A stretch of 64,000 nt of DNA from Streptomyces sp. PKU-EA00015 (GCF_013387495.1 NZ_JABZEE010000035.1:62001-126000), one strand, 5' to 3'; shown: positions 43,525-52,376, counted from the stretch's first letter. Translations and numbers: made by a program. Notes: a model not told the origin generated them from the letters alone.

Positions 43525-44585
43525 TGCTCACGGTTCTCGGCGATCGTGCCGGGAGCGACGGTCTCGGGCTTGTCGACGACCACACCGTGCTCGGTGAACA
43601 GCTCGGGCAGCTTCGCGCCCTCGACCACGGGGTTGACGAACATGGTGAGCGGCATGTCCTCCTGGAACGTCTTGGTGATCAGGAAGTCCAGCAGCGCCTT
43701 GCCTCCCGCCTCGTTCCTCGCGCCCTTGAGCAGACCGGCGAACTCGATCTGGCGGAAGCAGGTGCCGGTCGCCACACCCGTGGGCGCCTCCTTGGGCTGC
43801 GGGTCGGCGTAGAGGACCTCGACCGGCGGGCTCGAGGCGTACGAGACGACGAGGGGACGGTCGGCGCCCGCCTTCTTGCCGCCGGCGGAGCCGGAGAACT
43901 CCTCGTTGTACGCCTGCTCCCAGCCGTCGACGACCTTGACGCCGTTGGCCTTGAGCTTCTTCCAGTAGTCCTGCCAGCCGGACTCGCCGAACGCGCCGAC
44001 GCTGCCGAGCAGGAAGCCGAGGCCGGGCGAGGACGTCGCCGGGTTCTCGACGACGAGCAGGTTCTTGTACTCGGGCTTCGCGAGGTCGGCGAAGGTCTTC
44101 GGGGGCGCGAGCTTCTTGTCGGCGAAGAACTTCTTGTCGTAGTTCACGCAGATGTCGCCGGTGTCGACGGGCGTGACCCGGTGCTTGTCCGCGTCGAGCC
44201 GCGCCTCGTCCGTCACCTGGTCGAGCCCCTTGGCCTCGTACGGCGTGAACAGGTCGTTGCCGAGGGCGCGGGAGAGCAGTGTGTTGTCGACGCCGAAGAA
44301 GACGTCGCCCTGCGGGGAGCCCTTGGTGAGGATCTCCTTGTTGAGCGCGGCGCCCGCGTCCCCGCTCTTGAGGACCTTGACGGTGTACCCGGTCTGCCGG
44401 GTGAACTCCTTGAGGACGGCGTCGGACGCCGCGAAGGAGTCGTGGCTGACGAGGGTGACGGTCTTTGACGCGCCGCCGGTGCCGGACCCGGAGTCCTCGG
44501 ACTGCCCGCCGCAGGCCGCGAGGGCGGTGACGCCGAGGGCGGCGGCGAGCGCCGTGCCGGTGGCACGCCGAAGCTGGCTGTTCAT
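43488..44585 (-). CDS. thiB: Thiamine-binding lipoprotein, ThiB/TbpA-like
   Basis: A 365-residue binding protein with a lipoprotein signal ending LAACGG. The mature sequence begins TVTLVSHDSFAASDAVLKEF and contains DVFFGVDNTLLSRAL and the Trp/Tyr-rich SGWQDYWKKL; it ends with a hydrophobic-poor tail. The fold and composition fit TbpA, which binds thiamine and its phosphates. The TPP riboswitch lies nine bases upstream of ATG 44585 and is the strongest evidence for specificity. Confidence 0.88.
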   Translation of the reverse strand: MNSQLRRATGTALAAALGVTALAACGGQSEDSGSGTGGASKTVTLVSHDSFAASDAVLKEFTRQTGYTVKVLKSGDAGAALNKEILTKGSPQGDVFFGVDNTLLSRALGNDLFTPYEAKGLDQVTDEARLDADKHRVTPVDTGDICVNYDKKFFADKKLAPPKTFADLAKPEYKNLLVVENPATSSPGLGFLLGSVGAFGESGWQDYWKKLKANGVKVVDGWEQAYNEEFSGSAGGKKAGADRPLVVSYASSPPVEVLYADPQPKEAPTGVATGTCFRQIEFAGLLKGARNEAGGKALLDFLITKTFQEDMPLTMFVNPVVEGAKLPELFTEHGVVVDKPETVAPGTIAENREQWVRSWSSLVLK

Positions 44586-44593
44586 GATGGTGC

Positions 44594-44697
44594 TGACTCC
44601 CTACGCCGGTATGACCCGGATCAGGTCCGAGGGTCTGCGGCCCCGGGGCGTCCTGCGCCCTGCCGCACTCTCAGCGCTGCTGCGCTCCCCTGTCGGA
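44594..44697 (-). ncRNA. TPP (thi-box) riboswitch
   Basis: The minus strand contains the conserved 5' block GCGCTGAGAGTGC (around 44670) and the 3' block ACCCTCGGACCTGATC (44634-44619), then ACCGGCGTAGGGA (44611-44599), in the thi-box order. The 5' stem starts near GGGGAGC. It directly precedes the thiB start. The last helix overlaps GGGAG, the likely ribosome binding site, so high thiamine pyrophosphate should repress translation of the transporter. Confidence 0.93.
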
Positions 44698-44764
44698 ATG
44701 TTTCGTTGTTCATTTGTGCGAACGCACAGGGCACAGTATCAGCCACCCGGCCGAGGGCCCCTGG

Positions 44765-45871
44765 TCACCGCTCCTGCGCTGCCAGCTGCCCGCAAGCCCC
44801 GTCGATCTCCTGCCCTCGCGTGTCCCGGACGGTGACCGGCACACCATGGGCCGCGATGGCCTCGACGAACGCCTTCTCGTCCTCCGGCCGCGACGCCGTC
44901 CACTTGGAGCCGGGCGTCGGGTTCAGCGGGATCAGGTTGACATGCACCCGCTTGCCCTTGAGGAGACGGCCGAGCAGATCACCGCGCCACGCCTGGTCGT
45001 TGATGTCACGGATCAGCGCGTACTCGATGGAGATCCGGCGGCCGGACCTCTCCGCGTACTCCCATGCGGCGTCGAGGACCTCGCGGACCTTCCAGCGGGT
45101 GTTGACCGGGACGAGGGTGTCGCGCAGCTCGTCGTCCGGCGCGTGCAGGGAGACGGCGAGGCGGCACTTGAAGCCCTCGTCGGCGAAGCGCAGCATCGCG
45201 GGGACGAGGCCCACCGTGGAGACGGTGATGCCGCGCTGCGAGAGGCCGAGGCCGTCCGGCTCGGGGTCGGTCAGCCGGCGGATGGCGCCGACGACCCGCT
45301 TGTAGTTGGCGAGCGGCTCACCCATGCCCATGAACACGATGTTGGACAGCCGGGCGGGGCCTCCGGGCACCTCTCCGTCCCGCAGGGCGCGCATGCCGTC
45401 GACGATCTGGTGCACGATCTCGGCGGTGGACAGATTGCGGTCGAGACCGGCCTGCCCGGTCGCGCAGAACGGGCAGTTCATCCCGCAGCCCGCCTGCGAG
45501 GAGATGCACATCGTGACGCGGTCCGGATAGCGCATGAGGACGGACTCGACGAGCGTGCCGTCGTGGAGGCGCCACAGCGTCTTGCGGGTGGTGTCGTCGT
45601 CGCAGGAGATGTGCCGCACGACCGACATCAGGTCGGGCAGCAGCTCCGTGGCGAGCTTCTCCCGCGCGGAGGCGGGGATGTCGGTCCACTGCGCCGGGTC
45701 GTGCGCGTACCGCGCGAAGTAGTGCTGGGACAGCTGCTTGGCGCGGAACGGCTTCTCGCCGATCGCGGCGACGGCGTCCTTGCGCTCGGCGGGTGAGAGG
45801 TCGGCAAGGTGCCGCGGGGGCTTCTTGGCTCCGCGGGGCGCGACGAAAGTGAGTTCTCCGGGCTTGGGCAT
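44765..45871 (-). CDS. rlmN: 23S rRNA (adenine-2503-C2)-methyltransferase
   Basis: A 368-residue radical-SAM methyltransferase that methylates A2503 of 23S rRNA and A37 of some tRNAs. The cluster-binding CxxxCxxC is CGMNCPFC, and FMGMGEPLANY and SLHAPDDELRDTLVP are the RlmN-type motifs. The catalytic C-terminal cysteine is in DGACGQL. ATG 45871 is used; the upstream open frame is not family-like. The gene follows cdsA on the same strand, but a stem-loop and about 280 bases separate them. Confidence 0.95.
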   Translation of the reverse strand: MPKPGELTFVAPRGAKKPPRHLADLSPAERKDAVAAIGEKPFRAKQLSQHYFARYAHDPAQWTDIPASAREKLATELLPDLMSVVRHISCDDDTTRKTLWRLHDGTLVESVLMRYPDRVTMCISSQAGCGMNCPFCATGQAGLDRNLSTAEIVHQIVDGMRALRDGEVPGGPARLSNIVFMGMGEPLANYKRVVGAIRRLTDPEPDGLGLSQRGITVSTVGLVPAMLRFADEGFKCRLAVSLHAPDDELRDTLVPVNTRWKVREVLDAAWEYAERSGRRISIEYALIRDINDQAWRGDLLGRLLKGKRVHVNLIPLNPTPGSKWTASRPEDEKAFVEAIAAHGVPVTVRDTRGQEIDGACGQLAAQER

Positions 45872-46072
45872 GGTGCTACCAGTGTCGCAGACACCGCGAG
45901 GTGGCCTGCGGCCGCTGACCCGGGGGTGGTCGCCCGGAGCCGTCCGGGCGGGACGCCGTTCGGTCAGCGCCGCCCAGAGGTCGGGGTGGAGGCCGTCGGG
46001 CGAGCCGGCCGGCATGCAGCGCCGAGCCGTCCGGAGTCCGGCTCCGCGGCACCGGGTCGCCCGGATACGACG

Positions 46073-46133
46073 GAGGGCTCGCCGTCCAGGGCCCGTGCCC
46101 CGAAGGGGCCATGGGCGAGGACAGCGAGCCCTC
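46073..46133 (-). terminator. Two-part stem-loop after cdsA
   Basis: GAGGGCTCGC/GCGAGCCCTC (46073-46082, 46124-46133) encloses a second hairpin around CCCCGAAGGGG, 18 bases past the cdsA stop. Confidence 0.65.
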
Positions 46134-46150
46134 ACGCGGAGAACCGCAGG

Positions 46151-47299
46151 TCAGCCGGAGCCGACGAACAGCACCAGCAACAGCCACACCACCGGGGCCG
46201 TCGGCAGCAGCGAATCCAGCCGGTCCATGATGCCGCCGTGGCCGGGGAGCAGGGTGCCCATGTCCTTGATGCCGAGATCCCGCTTGATCATCGACTCCCC
46301 GAGGTCGCCCAGCGTCGCGCTGGCCGCGACCGCGAGGCCGAGCAGCAGGCCCTGCCACCAGGTGCCGCCGTCGACGAGGAACTGCATGCACAGCGCGCCC
46401 GCCGCCATCGCGAATGCCACCGCTCCGAGCAGTCCTTCGCGGGTCTTTCCGGGGCTGATGCGCGGTGCGAGCTTGTGCTTGCCGAAGCGCCAGCCGACCG
46501 CGTACGCACCGGTGTCGCTGACGACCGTGAGCACCAGGAAGGTGATCACCCGTTCCGGCCCGTCGTCCGCGCTGAGCATCAGCGCGACGAACGTGGCGAG
46601 GAAGGGCACGTAGAAGGCGGCGAAGACACCCGCCGTGACGTCCCTGAGGTAACCCTCGGGCGGCTCGGTCATACGCCAGACGAGCACCGCGAGCGCGGTC
46701 AGCGCCGTGGCCACCCAGGCGCCCTCGACCCCGCGCACGTAGCCGGCCACGACCATGGCAGCGCCGCCGACCGCGAGCGGTACCAGCGGCGCCTTGATCT
46801 GCTTGCGCTCCTGGAGGCGGGTGGTCAGCTCCCACAGGCCGACGACGACGGCGACCGCCACCACGCCGACGAACACGGCCTTGACGATGAAGAGCGACGC
46901 GACGATCACCGCGCCGAGCCCCACACCGACCCCTATGGCCGCCCGCAGATCGCGGCCGGCCCGCTTCTTCTGCGGCGGCTGCGGCTGCTGAGGCGCTGCC
47001 GGCGGCGGGCTGGGCATGGGCTCCTGCGTGTTCTCGTCGCGGAACAGGGGGCCACCGAGCCGTGCGGCCCCCCGGTCGCGGTCCTCGCGGCCGGCCCGGC
47101 CGCTGGGCCCCTCGGGGGATTCGGCGTCTCTACCTGCGTCGGGAAAGTCCGGCACGATGGGCATGGGCTGCGCCTCTGATGTATACCGTGCGTCGTGCCC
47201 ATCGTAGGCGGGACCCGCCGGGAGGGGCCCCTGGTCGGGCGGTGGCCATGCACCGGCGTATCCGGCGCCGTGCGAGGCCCCCCAGGAAGAGTCGTTCAT
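46151..47299 (-). CDS. cdsA: Phosphatidate cytidylyltransferase
   Basis: CdsA makes CDP-diacylglycerol from phosphatidate and CTP in the membrane, the branch point of phospholipid synthesis. The 382-residue form has a cytoplasmic proline-rich N-terminal extension of about 110 residues, then about eight membrane segments; this extension is typical of actinobacterial CdsA. RISPGKTREGLLGA and GHGGIMDRLDSLL near the C-terminus are the family signature. ATG 47299 overlaps the frr stop by one base (TGATG). The order pyrH-frr-cdsA is conserved in Streptomyces. Confidence 0.95.
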   Translation of the reverse strand: MNDSSWGASHGAGYAGAWPPPDQGPLPAGPAYDGHDARYTSEAQPMPIVPDFPDAGRDAESPEGPSGRAGREDRDRGAARLGGPLFRDENTQEPMPSPPPAAPQQPQPPQKKRAGRDLRAAIGVGVGLGAVIVASLFIVKAVFVGVVAVAVVVGLWELTTRLQERKQIKAPLVPLAVGGAAMVVAGYVRGVEGAWVATALTALAVLVWRMTEPPEGYLRDVTAGVFAAFYVPFLATFVALMLSADDGPERVITFLVLTVVSDTGAYAVGWRFGKHKLAPRISPGKTREGLLGAVAFAMAAGALCMQFLVDGGTWWQGLLLGLAVAASATLGDLGESMIKRDLGIKDMGTLLPGHGGIMDRLDSLLPTAPVVWLLLVLFVGSG

Positions 47300-47856
47300 C
47301 AGACCTCGAGCAGCTCGGCTTCCTTGTGCTTGAGCAGCTCGTCCACCTGCGCGACGTACTTCGCGGTGGTGTCGTCGAGCTCCTTCTCCGCACGCCGGCC
47401 CTCGTCCTCGCCGACCTCGCCGTCCTTGATGAACTTGTCGATGGTCTCCTTCGCCTTGCGGCGGACGGAGCGGATCGAGATCTTGGAGTCCTCGGCCTTC
47501 GACTTGGCGACCTTGATGAACTCCTTGCGGCGGTCCTGCGTGAGCTCCGGGAAGACCACGCGGATGATGTTGCCGTCGTTGCTCGGGTTGACACCGAGGT
47601 CCGAGTCGCGGATCGCCTGCTCGATGTTGCGCAGAGCGGTCTTGTCGAACGGCGTCACAACGGCCATCCGCGGCTCCGGGACCGAGAACGACGCCAGCTG
47701 GTTGATCGGGGTCAGGGCACCGTAGTAGTCCGCCACGATCTTGTTGAACATCGCCGGGTGCGCACGTCCGGTGCGGATCGCGGCGAAGTCATCCTTGGCG
47801 ACCAGGACGGCCTTCTCCATCTTCTCCTCGGCCTCGAGGAGGGTCTCTTCGATCAC
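47299..47856 (-). CDS. frr: Ribosome recycling factor
   Basis: A 185-residue RRF that, with EF-G, splits the post-termination ribosome. IRTGRAHPAMFNKIVADYYG is the hallmark N-terminal block and NDGNIIRVVFPELT the family signature; the C-terminus VDELLKHKEAELLEV is typical. GTG 47856 is chosen because AGGAG lies six bases upstream; the longer upstream frame is not conserved in character. It follows pyrH and overlaps cdsA. Confidence 0.96.
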   Translation of the reverse strand: MIEETLLEAEEKMEKAVLVAKDDFAAIRTGRAHPAMFNKIVADYYGALTPINQLASFSVPEPRMAVVTPFDKTALRNIEQAIRDSDLGVNPSNDGNIIRVVFPELTQDRRKEFIKVAKSKAEDSKISIRSVRRKAKETIDKFIKDGEVGEDEGRRAEKELDDTTAKYVAQVDELLKHKEAELLEV

Positions 47857-47990
47857 CACTTGCTCCTGCGTGTCTTGAGTTGGGCCCGGCATCGGACTGG
47901 GCCGGCGGAACCTGCGTCGCGTGTTCCCTGCACGGTGTACGACCGGCAGGGCTTTGTCCATCCCCGAGGGCGCCCCCCGAGGCCCTCGGG

Positions 47991-48755
47991 TCAGGCCCGG
48001 GTGTCCCGGTCGCTCACGAGCGTGCCGATCTTCTCACCCCGGACCGCCCGAGCGATATTGCCCTCGGTGAGGAGTTCGAAGACGAGGATCGGGAGCGCGT
48101 TGTCGCGGCAGAGGGTGATGGCGGTGGCGTCGGCGACCTTGAGGTTGCGGGACAGCACCTCGCCGTACTCCAGCGCGTCGAACTTCACCGCGTCCGGGTT
48201 GGCCTTGGGGTCGGAGTCGTAGACGCCGTCGACACCGTTCTTGCCCATCAGCAGTGCCTCGGCGTCGATCTCCAGGGCGCGCTGGGCGGCGGTGGTGTCG
48301 GTGGAGAAGTAGGGCATGCCCATACCGGCGCCGAAGATGACGACGCGGCCCTTCTCCAGGTGCCGTACGGCGCGCAGCGGGATGTACGGCTCCGCGACCT
48401 GTCCCATGGTGATGGCGGTCTGCACACGTGAGTCGATGCCCTCCTTCTCCAGGAAGTCCTGGAGAGCGAGGCAGTTCATGACGGTGCCGAGCATGCCCAT
48501 GTAGTCGGAGCGTGCCCGGTCCATGCCGCGCTGCTGGAGTTCGGCTCCGCGGAAGAAGTTCCCGCCGCCGATCACGACGGCGATCTCTGCGCCGTCGCGG
48601 ACGACCGCTGCGATCTCCCGTGCGATGGCGTGTACGACGTCGGGGTCGACGCCGAGACCGGTGCCGCCGGAGAAAGCCTCTCCCGACAGCTTCAGCATGA
48701 AGCGGCCGGCCTTTTTGTCGTGGTTGTCGTCGCCTTGTGCGGCGCCCTGGTTCAT
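47991..48755 (-). CDS. pyrH: UMP kinase
   Basis: A 254-residue amino-acid-kinase-fold enzyme that phosphorylates UMP with ATP. FMLKLSGEAFSGG, VVIGGGNFFRG and GKNGVDGVYDSDPK are the conserved phosphate- and nucleotide-binding segments. ATG 48755 has GGAGATCTCC upstream. The protein has a 20-residue N-terminal extension, common in actinobacteria. It precedes frr by 134 bases on the same strand and follows the tsf gene, with a stem-loop between them. Confidence 0.96.
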   Translation of the reverse strand: MNQGAAQGDDNHDKKAGRFMLKLSGEAFSGGTGLGVDPDVVHAIAREIAAVVRDGAEIAVVIGGGNFFRGAELQQRGMDRARSDYMGMLGTVMNCLALQDFLEKEGIDSRVQTAITMGQVAEPYIPLRAVRHLEKGRVVIFGAGMGMPYFSTDTTAAQRALEIDAEALLMGKNGVDGVYDSDPKANPDAVKFDALEYGEVLSRNLKVADATAITLCRDNALPILVFELLTEGNIARAVRGEKIGTLVSDRDTRA

Positions 48756-48783
48756 GGAGATCTCCTCGTGCACATACGAAGAA

Positions 48784-48826
48784 GGCCATTGCCGTTGGGG
48801 TCGTGCTGTCCCTGTCGGCAATGGCC
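48784..48826 (-). terminator. Stem-loop between tsf and pyrH
   Basis: A perfect 11-bp stem (GGCCATTGCCG at 48784-48794, CGGCAATGGCC at 48816-48826) with a 21-base loop lies 86 bases past the tsf stop. It is a likely terminator or attenuator. Confidence 0.6.
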
Positions 48827-48911
48827 TCCTCGTCAGATCTGCGGTCGTCCGGCGCGAACGCGGACGACTGCTTCAGACCCTACCGGGGTCCGGGGTCCGT
48901 CGCGTACGGAC

Positions 48912-49748
48912 TCAGATGCCGACCTTGATGCGGCTGAAGCGCTTCAGGGTGACACCGGCCTCGTCCAGGATCTGCTGGACCGACTTCTTGTTGTCGAGCG
49001 CGTACGGCTGGCCCAGGAGGGTGGCCTCCTTGAAGAAGCCGTTGACGCGACCCTCGACGATCTTCGGGAGAGCGGCCTCGGGCTTGCCCTCGGCGCGCGT
49101 GGTCTCCTCGGCGACGCGGCGCTCGGCCTCGACGACCTCGGCCGGAACGTCCTCGCGGGAGAGGTACTTCGGGGCGAAGGCGGCGATGTGCTGCGCGACG
49201 CCCTTGGCGATCTCGGCGTTCTCCTTGTCGAGCTCGACGAGAACACCGATCTGCGGGGGCAGGTCGGGCATGGTGCGGTGCATGTACGCCGTGACGTAGC
49301 CACCGGAGAACTGCGCGAAGCGGTCCAGGACGATCTTCTCGCCGAGGTTGGCGTTGGCCTCGTCGACGTACGCCTGCACGGTCTTGCCGGGCTCGATCTC
49401 GGAGGCGAGCAGGGCCTCGATGTCCGCCGGGGAGGTGGCGGCGACGTGCGCGGCGAGCGCGTTCGCCACGGCCTGGAACTTGTCGCCCTTGGCGACGAAG
49501 TCCGTCTCGCACTTCAGCTCGACGAGGACACCCGAGGTGTTGTCGTCGGCGATCAGGGAGACCACGGCACCGTTCTCGGCGGAGCGGCCCTCGCGCTTGG
49601 CGACGCCCTTCTGGCCCTTGATACGCAGGGCCTCGACGGCCTTGTCGACGTTGCCGTCCGACTCGTCCAGCGCCTTCTTGCAGTCCATCATGCCGGCGCC
49701 GGTGAGCTCGCGGAGCTTCTTGACGTCAGCGGCGGTGTAGTTCGCCAT
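48912..49748 (-). CDS. tsf: Elongation factor Ts
   Basis: A 278-residue EF-Ts that recycles EF-Tu by exchanging GDP for GTP. ADVKKLRELTGAGMMDCKKAL at the N-terminus is the UBA-like EF-Tu contact domain, and NCETDFVAKGDKF-type (here KCETDFVAKGDKFQ) is the conserved core motif. Start ATG 49748. It follows rpsB, with a stem-loop in the 122-base gap. Confidence 0.97.
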   Translation of the reverse strand: MANYTAADVKKLRELTGAGMMDCKKALDESDGNVDKAVEALRIKGQKGVAKREGRSAENGAVVSLIADDNTSGVLVELKCETDFVAKGDKFQAVANALAAHVAATSPADIEALLASEIEPGKTVQAYVDEANANLGEKIVLDRFAQFSGGYVTAYMHRTMPDLPPQIGVLVELDKENAEIAKGVAQHIAAFAPKYLSREDVPAEVVEAERRVAEETTRAEGKPEAALPKIVEGRVNGFFKEATLLGQPYALDNKKSVQQILDEAGVTLKRFSRIKVGI

Positions 49749-49809
49749 GAGTCTGAGTTTCTCTCTCGAAGTCTGAAAGATCTACGAAGATCTGGAAGAT
49801 CTACGGGTG

Positions 49810-49838
49810 GACGGCGGGGGCTGCACGCCCCCGCCGTC
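49810..49838 (-). terminator. Stem-loop between rpsB and tsf
   Basis: GACGGCGGGGGC (49810-49821) pairs perfectly with GCCCCCGCCGTC (49827-49838), loop TGCAC. It probably lowers read-through from rpsB to tsf. Confidence 0.7.
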
Positions 49839-49870
49839 GTCAACCGAACCTGTGAAGGTCAGGCCGTAGG

Positions 49871-50791
49871 TCAGGCCTGCTCGGCCTCGGCGGCCGGAGC
49901 CTCAGCCTCAGCGGCCGGAGCCTCGGCAGCCGGAGCCTCGGCAGCCGGAGCCTCAGCGGCCGGAGCCTCGGCAGCGGCCTCGGCCGGCTTGGCCTCGGCG
50001 TCGTCGGCCTTCTTCTCGCCCTCGAGCAGGTCGCGCTCCCACTCGGCCAGCGGCTCGCCGGCGGCCTTGTCGCCCGGCTTCTGGTCGCCGGTCGCGGCGC
50101 CGGAGCGGGCGATGAGGCCCTCGGCGACGGCGTCGGCGATCACGCGGGTGAGCAGGGTGACGGAGCGGATCGCGTCGTCGTTGCCCGGAATCTTGTAGTC
50201 GACCTCGTCGGGGTCGCAGTTGGTGTCGAGGATCGCGACGACCGGGATGTGGAGCTTGCGCGCCTCACCGACGGCGATGTGCTCCTTCTTGGTGTCGACG
50301 ATCCAGACGGCGCTCGGCACCTTCTGCATCTCACGGATACCACCGAGGGTCTTCTCCAGCTTGGCCTTCTCGCGGGAGAGGACCAGGAGCTCCTTCTTGG
50401 TGAGGCCGGAGGCGGCCACGTCCTCGAAGTCGATCTGCTCGAGCTCCTTGAGGCGCTGCAGACGCTTGTAGACGGTGGAGAAGTTGGTGAGCATGCCGCC
50501 CAGCCAGCGCTGGTTGACGTAGGGCATGCCGACGCGCGTCGCCTGCTCGGCGATGGCCTCCTGGGCCTGCTTCTTCGTACCGACGAACATGATGGAGCCG
50601 CCGTGCGCGACGGTCTCCTTGACGAACTCGTAGGCGCGGTCGATGTACGACAGCGACTGGAGCAGGTCGATGATGTAGATGCCGTTGCGCTCGGTGAAGA
50701 TGAAGCGCTTCATCTTCGGGTTCCAACGACGGGTCTGGTGACCGAAGTGGACGCCGCTCTCCAGCAGCTCCCGCATCGTGACGACGGCCAT
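49871..50791 (-). CDS. rpsB: 30S ribosomal protein S2
   Basis: A 306-residue S2. MRELLESGVHFGHQTRRWNPKM at the N-terminus and SIMFVGTKKQAQEAI are the family motifs. The usual core ends near residue 230; a C-terminal tail of about 75 residues is Ala/Glu/Pro-rich and includes tandem EAPAA repeats. Start ATG 50791. It leads the rpsB-tsf unit and has the divergent LytM-like gene upstream. Confidence 0.97.
   Translation of the reverse strand: MAVVTMRELLESGVHFGHQTRRWNPKMKRFIFTERNGIYIIDLLQSLSYIDRAYEFVKETVAHGGSIMFVGTKKQAQEAIAEQATRVGMPYVNQRWLGGMLTNFSTVYKRLQRLKELEQIDFEDVAASGLTKKELLVLSREKAKLEKTLGGIREMQKVPSAVWIVDTKKEHIAVGEARKLHIPVVAILDTNCDPDEVDYKIPGNDDAIRSVTLLTRVIADAVAEGLIARSGAATGDQKPGDKAAGEPLAEWERDLLEGEKKADDAEAKPAEAAAEAPAAEAPAAEAPAAEAPAAEAEAPAAEAEQA
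49892..49980 (-). repeat. Tandem 15-base repeats encoding EAPAA units in the S2 tail
   Basis: About five near-identical copies of a 15-base unit (coding strand GAGGCTCCGGCTGCC type) encode EAPAA repeats at the end of rpsB. Confidence 0.7.
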
Positions 50792-50969
50792 GGCCGTATC
50801 TCCTTGGGTTCTCGGTTGTGTCCTGACGCCCCGACGCGCCGTGCCGCAAGGGACCGAGGAGCGCGGCCACCGACCGCTGAGGGGTGGGTGGCGGGGCGTG
50901 CGAAGTCGACCCGGTGACCCGGATCGCCAGAAGAAGTGTACGGGACCCATGACGTCCCGGGTGACGGCG

Positions 50970-50996
50970 CTGTCCACAACCACCCGGTTGTCCACA
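50970..50996 (+). promoter_or_regulatory. Two tandem DnaA-box-like sequences
   Basis: CTGTCCACA (50970-50978) and TTGTCCACA (50988-50996) lie in the same orientation, 18 bases apart, in the rpsB/LytM-gene intergenic region. TTGTCCACA is the consensus Streptomyces DnaA box. They could allow DnaA control or be a titration site; they may also be chance. Confidence 0.4.
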
Positions 50997-51048
50997 GTTC
51001 AGGGCCGAGATCACCGCGGCTCGGGCGGCGCGCGGGACGGTGTCCCCC

Positions 51049-51762
51049 ATGAACTGCGCACTTCCCGCAAGGCACCCGCGCCGCGCCCTGTCCGTCCTGC
51101 TCCTGCTCCTGCTGGCGCTGCTCGCGTCGTCGTCCCCACGGGGCCCGGGTGCGGGTGCAACGGTCGGGTCGGACGCGCCTGCGGGGACAGGGGTGTCGTG
51201 GGCACGGGGAGGGGCGGCCCTGCGACGCCCCGTAATGACGCCTCGCGAGCCGGCTCTCGGAGCCAAGGCGCCGGCGAGTCCACGGTCGGAGGAAGCCGGC
51301 GGGAACGGCGGGGCCCGGAGCTGGCCCGTCGGGGCGCCCAGGCCCGTCGTCGTGCGGGGCTGGGCGCCGCCCGCTTCGCCCTACGGCGCCGGGCATCGTG
51401 GCGTCGACCTCGCCGCCCGGCCCGGCACCCCCGTCCGCGCCGCGGCTGCCGGCCGGGTCGCCTTCGCCGGCCGGGTCGCGAACCGCGGCGTACTGGTCAT
51501 CAGCCTCACTGATACGGGTGACCCGCCGCTGAGGACCACGTACGAACCGGTCCGCCCCCTGGTGGACAAGGGCGAAGAGGTCACCGCGGGCCAGGTCGTG
51601 GCGACGATCGAAGCGGGGCCGGCGCACTGCGCCGCGGGGTGCCTGCACTGGGGCCTGCTGCGGGGCACGGAGTACCTGAATCCGCTGAGCCTGCTGCCGC
51701 CGTCGTTACTGCGCCGCCCGCCGTCCAGGCTGCTCCCGGTCTTCGGCGTACCGCTCCCGTAG
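51049..51762 (+). CDS. Exported LytM/M23-domain protein lacking catalytic histidines
   Basis: A 237-residue exported protein: an N-terminal signal (RRALSVLLLLLLALLASSSP), a low-complexity linker, then an M23 domain. GHRGVDL supplies the first zinc ligands His116 and Asp120, and CLHWGLL the third, His200. The first residue of the usual H-x-H is Cys198, and the other catalytic His is missing (TTYEPV around 163-168), so zinc may be held but hydrolysis seems unlikely. It may instead regulate an amidase, as EnvC/NlpD do. ATG 51049 is preferred over GTG 51040. Confidence 0.82.
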   Translation: MNCALPARHPRRALSVLLLLLLALLASSSPRGPGAGATVGSDAPAGTGVSWARGGAALRRPVMTPREPALGAKAPASPRSEEAGGNGGARSWPVGAPRPVVVRGWAPPASPYGAGHRGVDLAARPGTPVRAAAAGRVAFAGRVANRGVLVISLTDTGDPPLRTTYEPVRPLVDKGEEVTAGQVVATIEAGPAHCAAGCLHWGLLRGTEYLNPLSLLPPSLLRRPPSRLLPVFGVPLP

Positions 51763-51794
51763 CCCGCCGACTCCCGTAGCCCGCGGCCGACGCC

Positions 51795-52376
51795 TCAGCC
51801 CCGGACGCCGCGCAGCGCCATCGCGACCGCCGCGTCCGCGACGGTGGCCGGGTCCTCGGCCGCTCCGAGCTCGATCCGGCGGACCGCCGCGTCCACGACA
51901 CCCTGCAGCAGCATCGCGCCGAGCCGCGGCTGCTCCTGGCCCAGTTCCCGGAGCGCCTCGACGATCATCGCGATCAGGCCTCCGTGGGCGGCGCGGATCT
52001 TCTCGCGCGCTCCGGCGTCCAGCTCGCTCGCGGAGATCGCGACGACCGCCCGGTGGCGCCGGTCGCCGACCAGGTCGAGCTGCCGGCGCACATACGCCTC
52101 GACCTTGCCCTCGGGCGTGTCCGCGCGGTCCATCGCGGCCTCGACCTCCGCCGCCCACACGGGAAAGTCCACGGCGCACAGCTCTTCGACGACCGCGGCG
52201 CGCGAGCGGAAGTACTCGTAGACGGAGGACCTCGCGAGACCCGTGCGCTCGGCGAGTGCGGGGAAGGTCAGCGCCTCCGTGCCGCCTTCGGACAGGAGGG
52301 AGCGCGCGGCGTCCAGCAGGGCGCCTCGCTGCATCGTCCGGTGCTCGGCCACGGAGGCCGCTCGAATCCTGGGCAC
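51795..52376 (-). CDS. TetR-family transcriptional regulator
   Basis: A 193-residue regulator. The N-terminal helix-turn-helix is LLDAARSLLSEGGTEALTFPALAERTGLARSSVYEYFRSRAAVVEEL, and the rest is a helical ligand-binding domain. GTG 52376 is used; GGAGG lies only one base before it, so the real start could be GTG 52352. It lies just after the convergent LytM-like gene and before whiG. The ligand and targets are unknown; it has no adjacent transporter or enzyme gene. Confidence 0.85.
   Translation of the reverse strand: MPRIRAASVAEHRTMQRGALLDAARSLLSEGGTEALTFPALAERTGLARSSVYEYFRSRAAVVEELCAVDFPVWAAEVEAAMDRADTPEGKVEAYVRRQLDLVGDRRHRAVVAISASELDAGAREKIRAAHGGLIAMIVEALRELGQEQPRLGAMLLQGVVDAAVRRIELGAAEDPATVADAAVAMALRGVRG

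Noticed and set aside
51763..51794. Direct repeat TCCCGTAGCCCGC beside the LytM-like gene stop
   Set aside because: Only two short copies in a 30-base gap; probably chance.
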